Origin: Sandaracinus amylolyticus | GTDB taxonomy: Bacteria; Myxococcota_A; Polyangia; Polyangiales; Sandaracinaceae | Direction of reading: 5' to 3' | Length of the DNA: 64,000 bases | Assembly (NCBI RefSeq): GCF_000737325.1 | Contig: NZ_CP011125.1 | Coordinates: 3,534,001-3,598,000 of the forward strand | In this document: positions 56,047-64,000 of the stretch, piece by piece | How positions within the stretch are numbered: position 1 is the stretch's first letter | Layout: each line of letters opens with the position of its first letter | Notes under the pieces: model-generated | What the model was told of the DNA's origin: nothing | The model's database searches: none | Seen by the model: the letters and a program-made list of their open reading frames with translations, nothing else | Translations under genes and position numbers: made by a program

Positions 56047-56130
56047 GGGAGAGAGACGGCCGATCCGGCCGCCGGGATACCACCCGCCCCCATCCGCGCG
56101 CTTCCGTCCGGGATTCGCTCCGGCGAGGGC

Positions 56131-58884
56131 TCAGTCGATGACGAGGTGCTCGATCAGCACGCGATCGAGGTCGACGTACGTGGTCCCGTCGTCGATGAGC
56201 GCGCCGGGCTTGATGTGATCGCCCTCGACACGCACGAGCTGATGATCGTGCAGCGCCGCGAGCGCGTTCTCGAGCTTCGGACGCGCGACGCTCTCGCGCA
56301 GCGTGATCTGCCCCGAGAGGTAGCGACGCTGCCCGAGCGCGAGCGCGTTCTTCAGCCACTCCTTCTTGCCGAGCGACGCGACCTCGCCGTTGCGCAGCGC
56401 GCGCACGCTGAGCAGCGCGAGGCGATAGCTCTCGAAGTACGAGCGCAGCATCTCCGCGTAGCGCGCGACCTGCGCGCCGCTCGCGCCGCCGCCGCGACGC
56501 ACCATCGAGCCGACGATCTCGACCTCGCCCGCTGCGCGCATCGAGCCCAGCGCGTCGTCGAAGATCTCGTCGAACTCCGCGTCCGCGCGGTACATGAACT
56601 CGAGCTTGAAGAGGCGCGAGACACGGCGGACGCGATCGCGCAGCGTCTCGAGCTCGGCCTCTCCGTTCATCGCGAGCAGTGCGCTGGAGATGAGCGCGCT
56701 CGGCACGAAGAAGTGGAGGATCGTGTTCTTGTGGTACTCGAGCGCGATCCGGCGCTCCTCGGGGATCTGGTAGATCGGCTCGTCGGGCGGCTCACCGCGC
56801 TTCGGGTCGCCCTTGCCGTCGTCGACCGTCACGACGAGCTTCGCGTCCTCGAAGAGCCGCAGCGCCTCGCTCAGCGTCTCGGGGCGGAAGCGACCCTCGT
56901 CGTCGATGACAGGCTTCGCGATGCGCGCGGCGAGCCGCTCGAGCGTCGCGACCATCGTGCGCGCCTGACGCACCAGCTGATCGTGGGTGATGCCGCGACG
57001 ACGATGCGCCATCAGCGCGGTCGCGCAGAGCGCGGCGGGCGTGACCACCGTCGCGCGGTTGATCTCGTAGGTCACGCGGTGCGCGATGCGCTGCACCAGC
57101 GCGCGTCGCTGCGGCGGCGAGAGCCCGCTCTCGCCGTTCTGCACCGAGGGCGCGCCGCGCGCGCGATCGTTCTTGCCCGCGAGCGCGACCGCTTCGTCGA
57201 CCAGGCCGCGGAACGACATCGTTTCGCCGAACTGCAGGTAGAGCCGCCCGTACTTGCTGCGCAGCACGCGTCCCGTCGCGAGCAGCCCGCCGATGCTCTC
57301 GGGCTGCTTCTCGCCGCCCGACTGCTCGTGCACGTACGACTTCTCCTCGATGATCCGCTCGTAGCCGATCGAGATCGGCACGAACGTGATCTCGCGATCG
57401 CGCAGCTGCAGCGCGGCATCGACGATCATCGAGAGGATCCCGAGCTTCGGCGGCAGCAGCTTGCCGGTGCGCGATCGGCCGCCCTCGACGAAGAGCTCGA
57501 CGTTCCAGCCCTCGACGAGGATCTTGCGGACGTACGCGTCGACGAGCTGCGGATAGAGCTTCTTGCCCTTGAAGCTGCGCTTGATGAAGAACGCTCCGGA
57601 GCGCCGCAGGAAGGGCCCGAGCGGGAAGAACGAGAGGTTGTCGCCCGCGGCGATCAGCGGCGGCGCGAGCCCCTCGCGATAGAGCAGATCGCTCACGACG
57701 AGGTAGTCGACGTGGCTCTTGTGCGAGGGCAGCAGCACGAGCGGCCCCTTGCGCGCGGCCTCGCGCACTCGCTCGAGCCCTTCGCGATCGACGACCATGC
57801 CGTCGTAGATCCGGTTCCACACGACGGTGTCGAGGAACCGATGGAAGAAGTGGACGACGTTGGTGTCCGGCGCCGCGCACAGCTTGTCGAGATCGCGCCG
57901 CGCTTCGCGCTCGATCTCCACGACCTCGCGCTTCGCTTCCTTCGCCGCGTGATCGAGGTGCTTGCGCACGCGCGGGCTGCGCATGAGCTCGTCGACGATG
58001 CGCGTCGACGTCTTCTTCGCGGGCCCGAGCACCAGCGAGCGCTCGCGCTCCATCCGACGCAGCAGCGCGTAGCGGATCGCGTCCGCGGCCTGCGCGTCGG
58101 TCATGTCCTGGTGCTCGTCCAGGAACGCACGGACGTCGAAGGGCTCGCCGCTGCGCAGCAGCGAGTTCTTGTAGTTCGCGAGGAACTGCAGGAACACGCG
58201 GATGCGCCCCGGCCACTCCGCGGGCCCGAAGATCAGATCGATCGCGGAGCGACGCTGCGTGCTCGCGGGGCGCTTCGTCCACACGAACGTCTGGGGCACG
58301 AGCACGATCGGCTTGCTCGTCTTGCGCTGCAGCTCGACGAGCGTGCGGATCAGATCGACCTCCATGTCGTCGCCCTTCGTCGAGCGGGCGAAGAGGCGAC
58401 CGTTTCCCTGGAGGCGCGGCGGGCGACGCAGGAAGAGCAGCGCGCTGTGCTCCCCCTGGAGCGTGTCGATCAGCGCCCGATCGTCGGGGATCTGCTTCTG
58501 CAGGCGCATCCGCCGCGACCCGCGACCGAAGGGCTCGGCGACGAACATCCCGACGTCGTTCGTGAAGCGCACGAGCGGCAGCCCGTGCTTCTTCGTGAGG
58601 AAGTCGAGCGCGAGGAAGTCGAGGAACGAGAGCGAGCGCGCGACGTACACGACCAGGCCGCGCTCGGCCTGCTGCCGCACCGTGGGCTCCCAGCGCTCGT
58701 CGAGCTTGATGTGCGCGAAGAAGCGCTCGTACAGCGAGCGCCACGCGCTGCTCGGCTGGTAGACGACGGGTCGGTACCTATCCTCGCTGGTGCGCGCCGG
58801 AGGGCTCCCGGCGGGCTCCTCGACGGGACCGCGCGGGGGCACGTTCGACGGGCCGACGGCGGCGGACGGAGGCAGCTGGCTCAT
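56131..58884 (-). CDS. plsB: Glycerol-3-phosphate acyltransferase, PlsB type
   Basis: The 917-residue protein transfers a fatty acyl chain to glycerol-3-phosphate, the first step of phospholipid synthesis. Acyltransferase blocks are visible: I in LLPSHKSHVDYLVVSDLLYR (HX4D), II GAFFIKRSF, III VELFVEGGRSRTGKLLPPK and IV TFVPISIGYERIIEEKSYV. Length and order match PlsB (about 800-900) rather than PlsY. The Pro-rich first 35 residues are variable. Residues beyond 600 form the helical C-terminal region (ITHDQLVRQARTMV). ATG at 58884; TAACGT lies about 13 nt upstream. Confidence 0.93.
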   Translation of the reverse strand: MSQLPPSAAVGPSNVPPRGPVEEPAGSPPARTSEDRYRPVVYQPSSAWRSLYERFFAHIKLDERWEPTVRQQAERGLVVYVARSLSFLDFLALDFLTKKHGLPLVRFTNDVGMFVAEPFGRGSRRMRLQKQIPDDRALIDTLQGEHSALLFLRRPPRLQGNGRLFARSTKGDDMEVDLIRTLVELQRKTSKPIVLVPQTFVWTKRPASTQRRSAIDLIFGPAEWPGRIRVFLQFLANYKNSLLRSGEPFDVRAFLDEHQDMTDAQAADAIRYALLRRMERERSLVLGPAKKTSTRIVDELMRSPRVRKHLDHAAKEAKREVVEIEREARRDLDKLCAAPDTNVVHFFHRFLDTVVWNRIYDGMVVDREGLERVREAARKGPLVLLPSHKSHVDYLVVSDLLYREGLAPPLIAAGDNLSFFPLGPFLRRSGAFFIKRSFKGKKLYPQLVDAYVRKILVEGWNVELFVEGGRSRTGKLLPPKLGILSMIVDAALQLRDREITFVPISIGYERIIEEKSYVHEQSGGEKQPESIGGLLATGRVLRSKYGRLYLQFGETMSFRGLVDEAVALAGKNDRARGAPSVQNGESGLSPPQRRALVQRIAHRVTYEINRATVVTPAALCATALMAHRRRGITHDQLVRQARTMVATLERLAARIAKPVIDDEGRFRPETLSEALRLFEDAKLVVTVDDGKGDPKRGEPPDEPIYQIPEERRIALEYHKNTILHFFVPSALISSALLAMNGEAELETLRDRVRRVSRLFKLEFMYRADAEFDEIFDDALGSMRAAGEVEIVGSMVRRGGGASGAQVARYAEMLRSYFESYRLALLSVRALRNGEVASLGKKEWLKNALALGQRRYLSGQITLRESVARPKLENALAALHDHQLVRVEGDHIKPGALIDDGTTYVDLDRVLIEHLVID

Positions 58885-58946
58885 GGTCCAGCGTCCGACG
58901 TTAGCACGCAGTCCGCCGTCGGAAGCCCCGCGCGCCCGGAGGTGTG

Positions 58947-59465
58947 ATGGCGACCACGACAACGAAGACGAAGGGCCTCGTCGCGGCGATCGCGCTCGCG
59001 ATCGGGGCGTGTGGTGGATCGTGCCCGGAGGCACGGACCACGACGGCGACGGCCGGCGGAACGGGCCCGCTCGCGGGCTACGGGTTCCTCGCGGGGACCT
59101 GGGTGGCGGACCACGACGACGGTGCGCGCACGGAGGAGACGTGGACGGTGCCGCGCGGGAGCGTGATGCCGGGCTCGTCCCACACCGAGGCCGCCGACGG
59201 CCGGACGCGCAGCTGGGAGAGCCTCCGGATCGAGCAGCGGGGTGACGCGATCTTCTACGTGGCACTGCCGGTCGGCGCGGACGGAGAGACCTCGTTCGCG
59301 GCGGTGGAGCTCGAGGCCGATCGCGCGGTGTTCGAGAATCCGCAGCACGACTTCCCGCAGCGCATCACGTACCAGCTCGAAGGGCCCGAGATCTTGCGGG
59401 CGACGGTGAGCGATCTCGGCGGCGCGACGCAGACGACCTGGCGCATGAGGCGGGAAGCGCGCTAG
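58947..59465 (+). CDS. Small lipoprotein, DUF6265-like
   Basis: The 172-residue protein has a lipoprotein signal (LAIGACGG) and a single domain starting with YGFLAGTWVADHDDGARTEE, followed by PRGSVMPGSS, AIFYVALPVG, AVELEADRAVFENPQHDFPQ and ends TWRMRREAR. This FLxGxW...ExW...M.G...NPxHDFPQ pattern is that of DUF6265-type lipocalin-like proteins, whose function is unknown. ATG at 58947 (or GTG 58944) lies just behind GGAGGT. It is divergent from plsB with a 62-bp gap. Confidence 0.78.
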   Translation: MATTTTKTKGLVAAIALAIGACGGSCPEARTTTATAGGTGPLAGYGFLAGTWVADHDDGARTEETWTVPRGSVMPGSSHTEAADGRTRSWESLRIEQRGDAIFYVALPVGADGETSFAAVELEADRAVFENPQHDFPQRITYQLEGPEILRATVSDLGGATQTTWRMRREAR

Positions 59466-59546
59466 AAGGAAGGCCTTCGGTCGCGCCGCGCGCACGGCCG
59501 GACGGCGGCTCCGGCCCTGGCGGCTGGGCAGCACGGGCGGCTTCGC

Positions 59547-59575
59547 TTGACACGGCGAGCCGCTCCATCTACATC
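59547..59575 (+). promoter_or_regulatory. Sigma-70 promoter of rplM-rpsI
   Basis: TTGACA (59547-59552) and TACATC (59570-59575) are 17 bp apart, a perfect -35 with a good -10. The transcription start would lie near 59582, about 47 nt before the rplM start codon, and just before the hairpin at 59588. Confidence 0.75.
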
Positions 59576-59587
59576 ACGCGCCCCTTC

Positions 59588-59613
59588 GCGCCCCGACCCG
59601 GGGCGCTTTTTTT
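59588..59613 (+). terminator. Attenuator-like intrinsic terminator in the rplM leader
   Basis: GCGCCCCG (59588-59595) pairs with CGGGGCGC (59599-59606) across an ACC loop and is followed by seven Ts (59607-59613). It is a textbook rho-independent terminator, yet it lies between the rplM promoter and start codon (ATG at 59629). It may attenuate the ribosomal operon, or it may end the upstream lipoprotein transcript. Confidence 0.72.
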
Positions 59614-59628
59614 CGCAGGTTCTCGATC

Positions 59629-60075
59629 ATGCGCCTTCTCCGTGCCCAGCAGACGCACAGCGCCAATCCGGCGGAAGTCAATCGCCGCTGGTTCGTCGTC
59701 GACGCCGAAGGACAGCCCCTCGGCCGAGTCGCCTCGCGCATCGCGGCGGTCCTTCGCGGCAAGCACACGCCGCTGTACACGCCCCACGTCGACACGGGCG
59801 ACTTCGTCGTGGTGATCAACGCCGAGAAGGTGAAGCTCACCGGCGCGAAGCTCGACGACAAGTTCTACTACAAGCACTCGGGCATCCCGGGTGGCTTCCG
59901 CGCCGAGCCGTACCGCAAGCTGCTCGATCGCAAGCCGGAGTTCGCGCTCGAGAAGGCCGTCAAGGGCATGCTCCCGAAGACGCCGCTCGGCCGCAAGATG
60001 CACACGAAGCTGAAGGTCTACGCAGGCCCGACGCATCCGCACGCGGCGCAGAAGCCCGAAGTGCTCAAGTTCTGA
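59629..60075 (+). CDS. rplM: 50S ribosomal protein L13
   Basis: The 148-residue protein is a complete L13: [20 protein letters not shown] near the start, [32 protein letters not shown] and [20 protein letters not shown] with PHAAQKP at the end. It is an early-assembling large-subunit protein. It forms an operon with rpsI, 39 bp downstream. The leader holds a promoter and an attenuator-like hairpin. Confidence 0.97.
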   Translation: MRLLRAQQTHSANPAEVNRRWFVVDAEGQPLGRVASRIAAVLRGKHTPLYTPHVDTGDFVVVINAEKVKLTGAKLDDKFYYKHSGIPGGFRAEPYRKLLDRKPEFALEKAVKGMLPKTPLGRKMHTKLKVYAGPTHPHAAQKPEVLKF

Positions 60076-60114
60076 TCCCGCTGCTGAAGCTCTGAGAAGG
60101 ACGAGACAGAGACC

Positions 60115-60519
60115 ATGCCCCAGGCGCTCATCCACGGTCGGCACTACGGCACCGGCAAGCGCAAGCGCGCCATCGCGCGCGTGTTCCTCAAGCCCGGCAG
60201 CGGCGACATCACGGTCAATGGCCGCACCCTCGCGGAGTACTTCCCGCGCGAGACCTCGCAGATGATCGCTCGCCAGGCGTTCGAGATCATCGAGAAGATG
60301 AGCGACTACGACGTCACCGCGACGGTCTGCGGCGGCGGCGTGGCGGCCCAGGCGGAAGCGGTGCGCCACGGCATCTCGCGCGCGCTGCTCCACGTCGACG
60401 GTGAGCTCCGCTCGCCGCTCAAGAAGGCCGGCCTCCTCACCCGCGACGCGCGTGAGAAGGAGCGCAAGAAGCCCGGTCAGCCGGGCGCGCGCAAGAAGTT
60501 CCAGTTCAGCAAGCGCTGA
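60115..60519 (+). CDS. rpsI: 30S ribosomal protein S9
   Basis: The 134-residue protein has [55 protein letters not shown] and the basic C-terminal tail [11 protein letters not shown], whose last Arg contacts P-site tRNA in the ribosome. Length is typical. ATG at 60115 follows AGAAGGA in the spacer after rplM. The operon ends in a strong hairpin at 60530-60591. Confidence 0.97.
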   Translation: MPQALIHGRHYGTGKRKRAIARVFLKPGSGDITVNGRTLAEYFPRETSQMIARQAFEIIEKMSDYDVTATVCGGGVAAQAEAVRHGISRALLHVDGELRSPLKKAGLLTRDAREKERKKPGQPGARKKFQFSKR

Positions 60520-60529
60520 GCTCCGGACT

Positions 60530-60591
60530 CCGAACCGACGAAGAAGCCCGCGGTGCTCGAGAGAGCGCGCGGGCTTCGTCGCGTTCGGAGC
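60530..60591. terminator. Two-way terminator after rpsI
   Basis: AAGCCCGCG (60544-60552) pairs with CGCGGGCTT (60568-60576); outer segments CCGAAC/GTTCGG and CGACG/CGTCG extend the stem. It fills the 72-bp gap between the rpsI stop and the convergent gene stop at 60592, so it probably serves both. Confidence 0.7.
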
Positions 60592-61356
60592 TCAGCTGGG
60601 GCGCGCGCTGCGCGCGCTCGGATCGATCGCGACCAGACGCGACCAGATCGCGTCCTGCACCATGCGATACGACGCCGCGTCGCGGCCCTCTTCGGGCGAG
60701 GCCTCGCAGAGGCGCGCGGTCGTGAGCGCCATGCGCAGGAAGTCCGGCAGCGCGAGATCGGGGCGCAGCGCGATCTCCGACCAGCGATCGAACGTCTGGG
60801 TGCTCCGTCCGATCCCGAGCTGCTCGGCGACGTTCGCCATCGCGCGCTTGAGGTCGTCGCGCGGCGACCACGGGTTGTCGAGCAGCGCGGGATCGATCGC
60901 GGTCCCGAGGAAGCGCTGGTAGATCGCGCGCCGCGCGAGCTCGTCGCCCGACACCGGGAAGCGGGTCGCGATCCAGATCACGATCGCGGCGAAGAGCGCG
61001 AGCACGCCGAGCACGATCGCGATCGGCACCGCGACGCTGCGCCCGAACGGCATCGGATCGCCCGCGAACATCGCCTGACCCGGCAAGAACGCGAAGAGGA
61101 TCCCGATCCCGAGCAGCCACACCGCGAGGCTCGTCGACCAGCCGCGCAGATAGCCGACGCCGATCGATCGCCAGTCGCGACGCAGCTCGGTCACGCGGAG
61201 ATCGCTCCACGACGTGAGCGCCGAGCCCTCGACCCAGTACGTCCCCTGCGGGAGCAGCGGGAAGCCGAGGAATTGATAGAAGAGCGTCTGCACCGAGCCT
61301 TTGCCGACGCGCGCGATCGAGCCGTAGAAGGCCTCGTACTGCGGGTGGATGAGCAT
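60592..61356 (-). CDS. Membrane protein of unknown function
   Basis: The 254-residue protein (ATG 61356) begins MLIHPQYEAFYGSIARVGKG, has two strong membrane helices (about 84-106, SLAVWLLGIGILFAF, and 118-140, VAVPIAIVLGVLALFAAIVI) and a soluble helical C-terminal half (KRAMANVAEQLGIGRSTQTF). No family is recognised. The frame is open upstream to 61500 but that part is Arg-rich and overlaps the argC promoter side, so the later start is more likely. Confidence 0.65.
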   Translation of the reverse strand: MLIHPQYEAFYGSIARVGKGSVQTLFYQFLGFPLLPQGTYWVEGSALTSWSDLRVTELRRDWRSIGVGYLRGWSTSLAVWLLGIGILFAFLPGQAMFAGDPMPFGRSVAVPIAIVLGVLALFAAIVIWIATRFPVSGDELARRAIYQRFLGTAIDPALLDNPWSPRDDLKRAMANVAEQLGIGRSTQTFDRWSEIALRPDLALPDFLRMALTTARLCEASPEEGRDAASYRMVQDAIWSRLVAIDPSARSARPS

Positions 61357-61486
61357 GCGCCGCGGGCGCAGCAACGAGCGTTCCCCGAGATCTTCGAATG
61401 ATCTCGCGGTCGCCGCAGATCTCCGGCGGCGCGCACGCGCAAAGGTTGCGTGCTGCGCGGCGCGCGCGGGGGTATACGTCCGCGCC

Positions 61487-62536
61487 ATGACGAAGCGCAT
61501 CCGGGCCGCGATCGTCGGCGCGACGGGCTACACCGGCGCCGAGCTCGCGCGACTGCTCCTCGGTCACCCGAACGTCGAGCTCACGGTGCTCGTCGGCGCG
61601 AGCAAGGCGGGGCAGCCGGTCGAGCGCGTGCTGCCGTCGCTCGCCGGGATCGTGCGCGGCGAGGTCGAGGCGTTCGACGCGGATCGCATCGCGTCTCGCG
61701 CCGACGTCGCGTTCTGCGGCCTTCCGCACGGCGCGAGCGCGCCGATCGTGAAGGAGCTGCGCGCGCGCGGCGTGATCGTCTTCGATCTCAGCGCCGACTT
61801 CCGCCTCGTCGATCGCGCGGTGCACCGCGAGTGGTACGGCGACGATCACGCGCCCGAGCTCGCGAAGAGCGCGGTCTACGGGATGCCGGAGCTGCATCGC
61901 GACGCGCTGCGCACCGCCGATCTCGTCGCGGTGCCGGGCTGCTATCCGACCGCGACGATCCTCCCGCTCGCGCCGCTCTTCGCGAAGGGGCTCGTCGAGG
62001 AAGGGCCGGTGATCGTCGACGCGAAGAGCGGGGTGTCCGGCGCGGGCCGCGCGCCCTCGGAGCGCACGCACTTCAGCGAGACCACCGAGGGCTTCCGCGC
62101 CTACAAGATCGCGGGCGCGCACCGCCACACGCCCGAGATCGAGCAGGAGATCTCGCGCGTGGGCGCGCGCGACGTGCGCATCGTGTTCACGCCGCACCTC
62201 GTGCCGATGACGCGCGGCATCCTCTCGACGTCGTACCTGCGCGTGAAGCCGGGCGTCGACGCCGCGCGCTGCACCGCGGAAGCGCGCGCGTTCTTCGAGG
62301 GCTCGCCGAGCGTGTTCGTGCACGACGCGGGCGCGTGCCCCGACACGCTCTGGGTGCGCGGCTCGAACCGCGCGCACGTCTCGTACGCGCTCGACGCGCG
62401 CACCGGCTTCGTGATCGCACAGGGCGCGATCGACAACCTCGTGAAGGGCGCGTCCGGGCAGGCGCTGCAGTGCATGAACGTGCGCTTCGGCCTGCCCGAG
62501 GGGACGGGCCTCGCGATGCCGGCCGCTTGGCCGTAA
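61487..62536 (+). CDS. argC: N-acetyl-gamma-glutamyl-phosphate reductase
   Basis: The 349-residue enzyme carries out the third step of arginine synthesis, reducing N-acetylglutamyl phosphate with NADPH. Landmarks: IRAAIVGATGYTGAELARLL (NADP loop), VAFCGLPHGASA, catalytic Cys near residue 148 in LVAVPGCYPTATILPL, DAKSGVSGAGR, HRHTPEIEQE and FTPHLVPMTRGILSTSY. Other arg genes are absent from the window. TATACG (61473-61478) ends 8 nt before ATG at 61487, a leaderless-like start. The next gene begins directly after its stop. Confidence 0.96.
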   Translation: MTKRIRAAIVGATGYTGAELARLLLGHPNVELTVLVGASKAGQPVERVLPSLAGIVRGEVEAFDADRIASRADVAFCGLPHGASAPIVKELRARGVIVFDLSADFRLVDRAVHREWYGDDHAPELAKSAVYGMPELHRDALRTADLVAVPGCYPTATILPLAPLFAKGLVEEGPVIVDAKSGVSGAGRAPSERTHFSETTEGFRAYKIAGAHRHTPEIEQEISRVGARDVRIVFTPHLVPMTRGILSTSYLRVKPGVDAARCTAEARAFFEGSPSVFVHDAGACPDTLWVRGSNRAHVSYALDARTGFVIAQGAIDNLVKGASGQALQCMNVRFGLPEGTGLAMPAAWP

Positions 62537-63445
62537 GTGATCGGGAGGCCCGTGCGCATCCTCCATTTCAGCGACATCCACGTCGACGTCTCGCCGCACC
62601 TCGTGCCGTTCCGCGATTGGATCGGCAAGCGCCTGGTCGGCGGCGCGAACCACATCCTCCGGCGCGGGAAGCACTTCCGGCGCACACGCGAGAAGCTCGC
62701 GGCGCTCGGCGCGTTCGCCGACGAGCACGAGATCGACCTCGCGATCTGCACGGGCGACTACACGATCCTCGGCACCGAGGTCGAGCTCGCCGCGGCGCGC
62801 GAGGCGGTCGAGCCGATCACGAAGCGTCCGCTCGGCTACGTCACGGTGCCGGGCAACCACGACGTGTACCTCCACGACACGATCCGCGAGCGGCGCTTCG
62901 ATAAGTACTTCGGTGAGTTCCTGCGGAACGATCTGCCGGATCTCGCGAGCGCCGACGGATGGCCGCTGGTGCGCCTCTTCGGGGATCATCTCGCGGTCGT
63001 CGCGGTGCGCAGCGCGCGCCCGAACCCGCAGGTCTGGCGCTCGAGCGGGATGATCGAGCCCGGCGAGCTCGCGGCGATGCAGCGCATCGTGCGCGATCCG
63101 CGGGTGCGCGATCGCTTCGTGATCGTCGCGACGCACTACGCGCTGCGCCGCCCCGACGGGCGTCCCGACGGGCGCAACCACGGTCTCGAGAATGCGGAGG
63201 CGATGCTCACCGCGCTCGCCGAGCTGCCGCGCGGCTGCGTGCTGCACGGCCACATCCACGAGCGCTTCCGGCTGCGTCTTCCCGGGGTGCGCCCGACGAT
63301 CCTCGGCGCGGGCAGCGCGACGCACGAGGGCGAAGAGGGCTTCTGGATGCTCGAGCTCGACGGCGACGGCGGCTCGGCGACGCCCGGTTGGTTCGACGGG
63401 AAGGGATACCGGCTCGACACCGCGGAGACGGTGTCGATCTCCTGA
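62537..63445 (+). CDS. Calcineurin-like metallophosphoesterase
   Basis: The 302-residue protein has the full metal-ligand set: FSDIHVD, ICTGDYT, VTVPGNHDVYLHD, VATHYALRR and LHGHIHERF. Such proteins are phosphodiesterases (for example Icc/CpdA-like) or other phosphatases; the substrate is not resolved. GTG at 62537 directly follows the argC TAA; GTG at 62552, before VRILHFSDIH, is another plausible start. It is probably co-transcribed with argC, although no functional link is evident. Confidence 0.88.
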   Translation: MIGRPVRILHFSDIHVDVSPHLVPFRDWIGKRLVGGANHILRRGKHFRRTREKLAALGAFADEHEIDLAICTGDYTILGTEVELAAAREAVEPITKRPLGYVTVPGNHDVYLHDTIRERRFDKYFGEFLRNDLPDLASADGWPLVRLFGDHLAVVAVRSARPNPQVWRSSGMIEPGELAAMQRIVRDPRVRDRFVIVATHYALRRPDGRPDGRNHGLENAEAMLTALAELPRGCVLHGHIHERFRLRLPGVRPTILGAGSATHEGEEGFWMLELDGDGGSATPGWFDGKGYRLDTAETVSIS

Positions 63446-63479
63446 GGCGTCGCGAACCACCGTCGGGCGAGCACGAGAA

Positions 63480-63519
63480 CGTGCTACGAGATCCGTAGCG
63501 CTACGGTGTTCGTAGCACG
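63480..63519. promoter_or_regulatory. 40-bp dyad with two abutting GCTACG-N5-CGTAGC motifs
   Basis: Outer arms CGTGCTACGA and TCGTAGCACG (10 bp) flank a perfect 14-bp palindrome, CCGTAGCGCTACGG. The same bases read as two adjacent 17-bp sites, GCTACG-AGATC-CGTAGC (63483-63499) and GCTACG-GTGTT-CGTAGC (63500-63516). A third copy lies at 23366-23382. The location between the phosphoesterase stop and the PilZ gene (82 bp before its start) suggests an operator. Confidence 0.6.
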
Positions 63520-63598
63520 CGCCGAGACCTCACGGCCGCTCGCTTTCTTGCCTCGCGCGCACCGCATCCGGGACGATCTCACCCGGAGGTCGGACGCC

Positions 63599-64000
63599 AT
63601 GCTGCAGTCGGTCGAGGTGCTCCCTGCCCACCGCGCGACGCTGCGCCGCGACGTGCGCATCGGATGCGAGCTGACGACGGATGCACACGGCGCGCGTCGC
63701 GAGCTGCTCGTCGACCTCTCGCCGCGCGGCGCGCGCGTGATGACCGACGCGACGCTCGCGCCCGGCGAGCACGTGCTCCTCGGGTTCGCCGACGAGCGGC
63801 TCGGGACACGCATCGAGACCCTCGCGCGCGTCGCGCACACCGCGCATGTCGCGATCGAGAAGCCGTCGATCGGCGTCGAGTTCGTCGCGCTGGACGGCGA
63901 CGTCGGCGACGCGCTCGCGCTGCGCCTGCGCCACGTGCCTCCGCCGCTCCCGCGTCGCCGCGCGCGGCGGGAGCTCGTGTGGATCGACGCGCTCGTCACG
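63599..64000 (+). CDS. PilZ-domain protein (c-di-GMP receptor candidate), truncated by window end
   Basis: ATG at 63599 opens a frame with no stop before the window ends (134 codons seen). It shows RRDVRIGCELTTD (RxxxR-type motif, here RRDVR), ELLVDLSPRGARVMT with the (D/N)xSxxG motif as DLSPRG, and SIGVEFVAL, the usual third element, so it probably binds cyclic di-GMP. GGAGGT at 63585-63590 gives a good ribosome site 8 nt before ATG. The tandem dyad at 63480-63519 lies upstream and is a likely control site. Confidence 0.82.
   Translation, partial: MLQSVEVLPAHRATLRRDVRIGCELTTDAHGARRELLVDLSPRGARVMTDATLAPGEHVLLGFADERLGTRIETLARVAHTAHVAIEKPSIGVEFVALDGDVGDALALRLRHVPPPLPRRRARRELVWIDALVT

Noticed and set aside
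55066-58947. Plus-strand open frame opposite the sigma factor and plsB genes
   Set aside because: No recognisable domain or signal, and composition typical of an antisense shadow; both minus-strand genes have full family motifs.

Overview
The window comes from a very GC-rich bacterium with strongly G/C-biased third codon positions. It carries two Hanks-type Ser/Thr kinases, PEGA-domain proteins, many lipoproteins, two RCC1 beta-propeller lipoproteins and a candidate TIGR02265/DUF2378-like protein. These traits point to a myxobacterium, probably the Sandaracinus/Polyangiales lineage; the assignment is inferred from gene content only. I see no prophage, insertion sequence, rRNA or CRISPR array. 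Most of the window reads as ordinary chromosomal backbone with lineage-specific surface and signalling genes between housekeeping genes.

Layout. 0-5 kb: small membrane protein, PEGA membrane protein, RCC1 lipoprotein, PEGA Ser/Thr kinase and a 31-residue membrane peptide. 5-11.5 kb: AraC/VOC/DoxX operon, UvrA paralogue, TIMP-like secreted protein and a large lipoprotein, ending at tRNA-Asp(GTC). 11.7-19.1 kb: hydrolase, YebC/PmpR, second RCC1 lipoprotein, a 41-bp periodic repeat running into a frameshifted gene, HAD phosphatase, P-loop kinase, nitronate monooxygenase-like enzyme and a hypothetical protein. 19.2-27 kb: PEP carboxylase, SUI1/YciH factor, PAS-STAS stressosome-type protein, OsmC-cysM divergent from cysE (cysteine synthesis), and an S41-like protease lipoprotein. 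27-30.5 kb: SDR, TetR with tandem operators, NmrA-type protein and AraC/cupin regulator. 30.5-42 kb: Uup ABC-F ATPase, a membrane kinase with an unknown partner, a frameshifted FAD oxidoreductase, hydrolase, DUF2267 protein, Sir2 deacetylase and a di-haem lipoprotein. 42-46.2 kb: hprK-rapZ-ptsH-ptsI, a regulatory PTS with no permease. 46.2-50.6 kb: thioredoxin-fold lipoprotein, TIGR02757 protein, TrkH/TrkA potassium uptake. 50.6-59.5 kb: TPP enzyme-aldehyde dehydrogenase pair, TIGR02265-like protein, membrane protein, ECF sigma factor with a SnoaL-like tail, PlsB acyltransferase and a lipoprotein. 59.5-64 kb: rplM-rpsI with an attenuator-like leader, membrane protein, argC, metallophosphoesterase and a PilZ protein cut by the window end.

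Cross-cutting signals. About ten genes have a TANNNT-like -10 element ending only 6-9 nt before the start codon, which suggests leaderless mRNAs; other genes have clear Shine-Dalgarno sites. Several intergenic dyads look like operators or terminators. The most striking are GCTACG-N5-CGTAGC (one copy at 23.37 kb, two abutting copies upstream of the PilZ gene) and a 45-bp nested palindrome after the aldehyde dehydrogenase gene. No wholly new multi-gene system is obvious. The best leads for new biology are the kinase/membrane-partner pair at 32.5-36.4 kb, the permease-less PTS, the Cys-paired RCC1 propellers and the shared dyad motifs.
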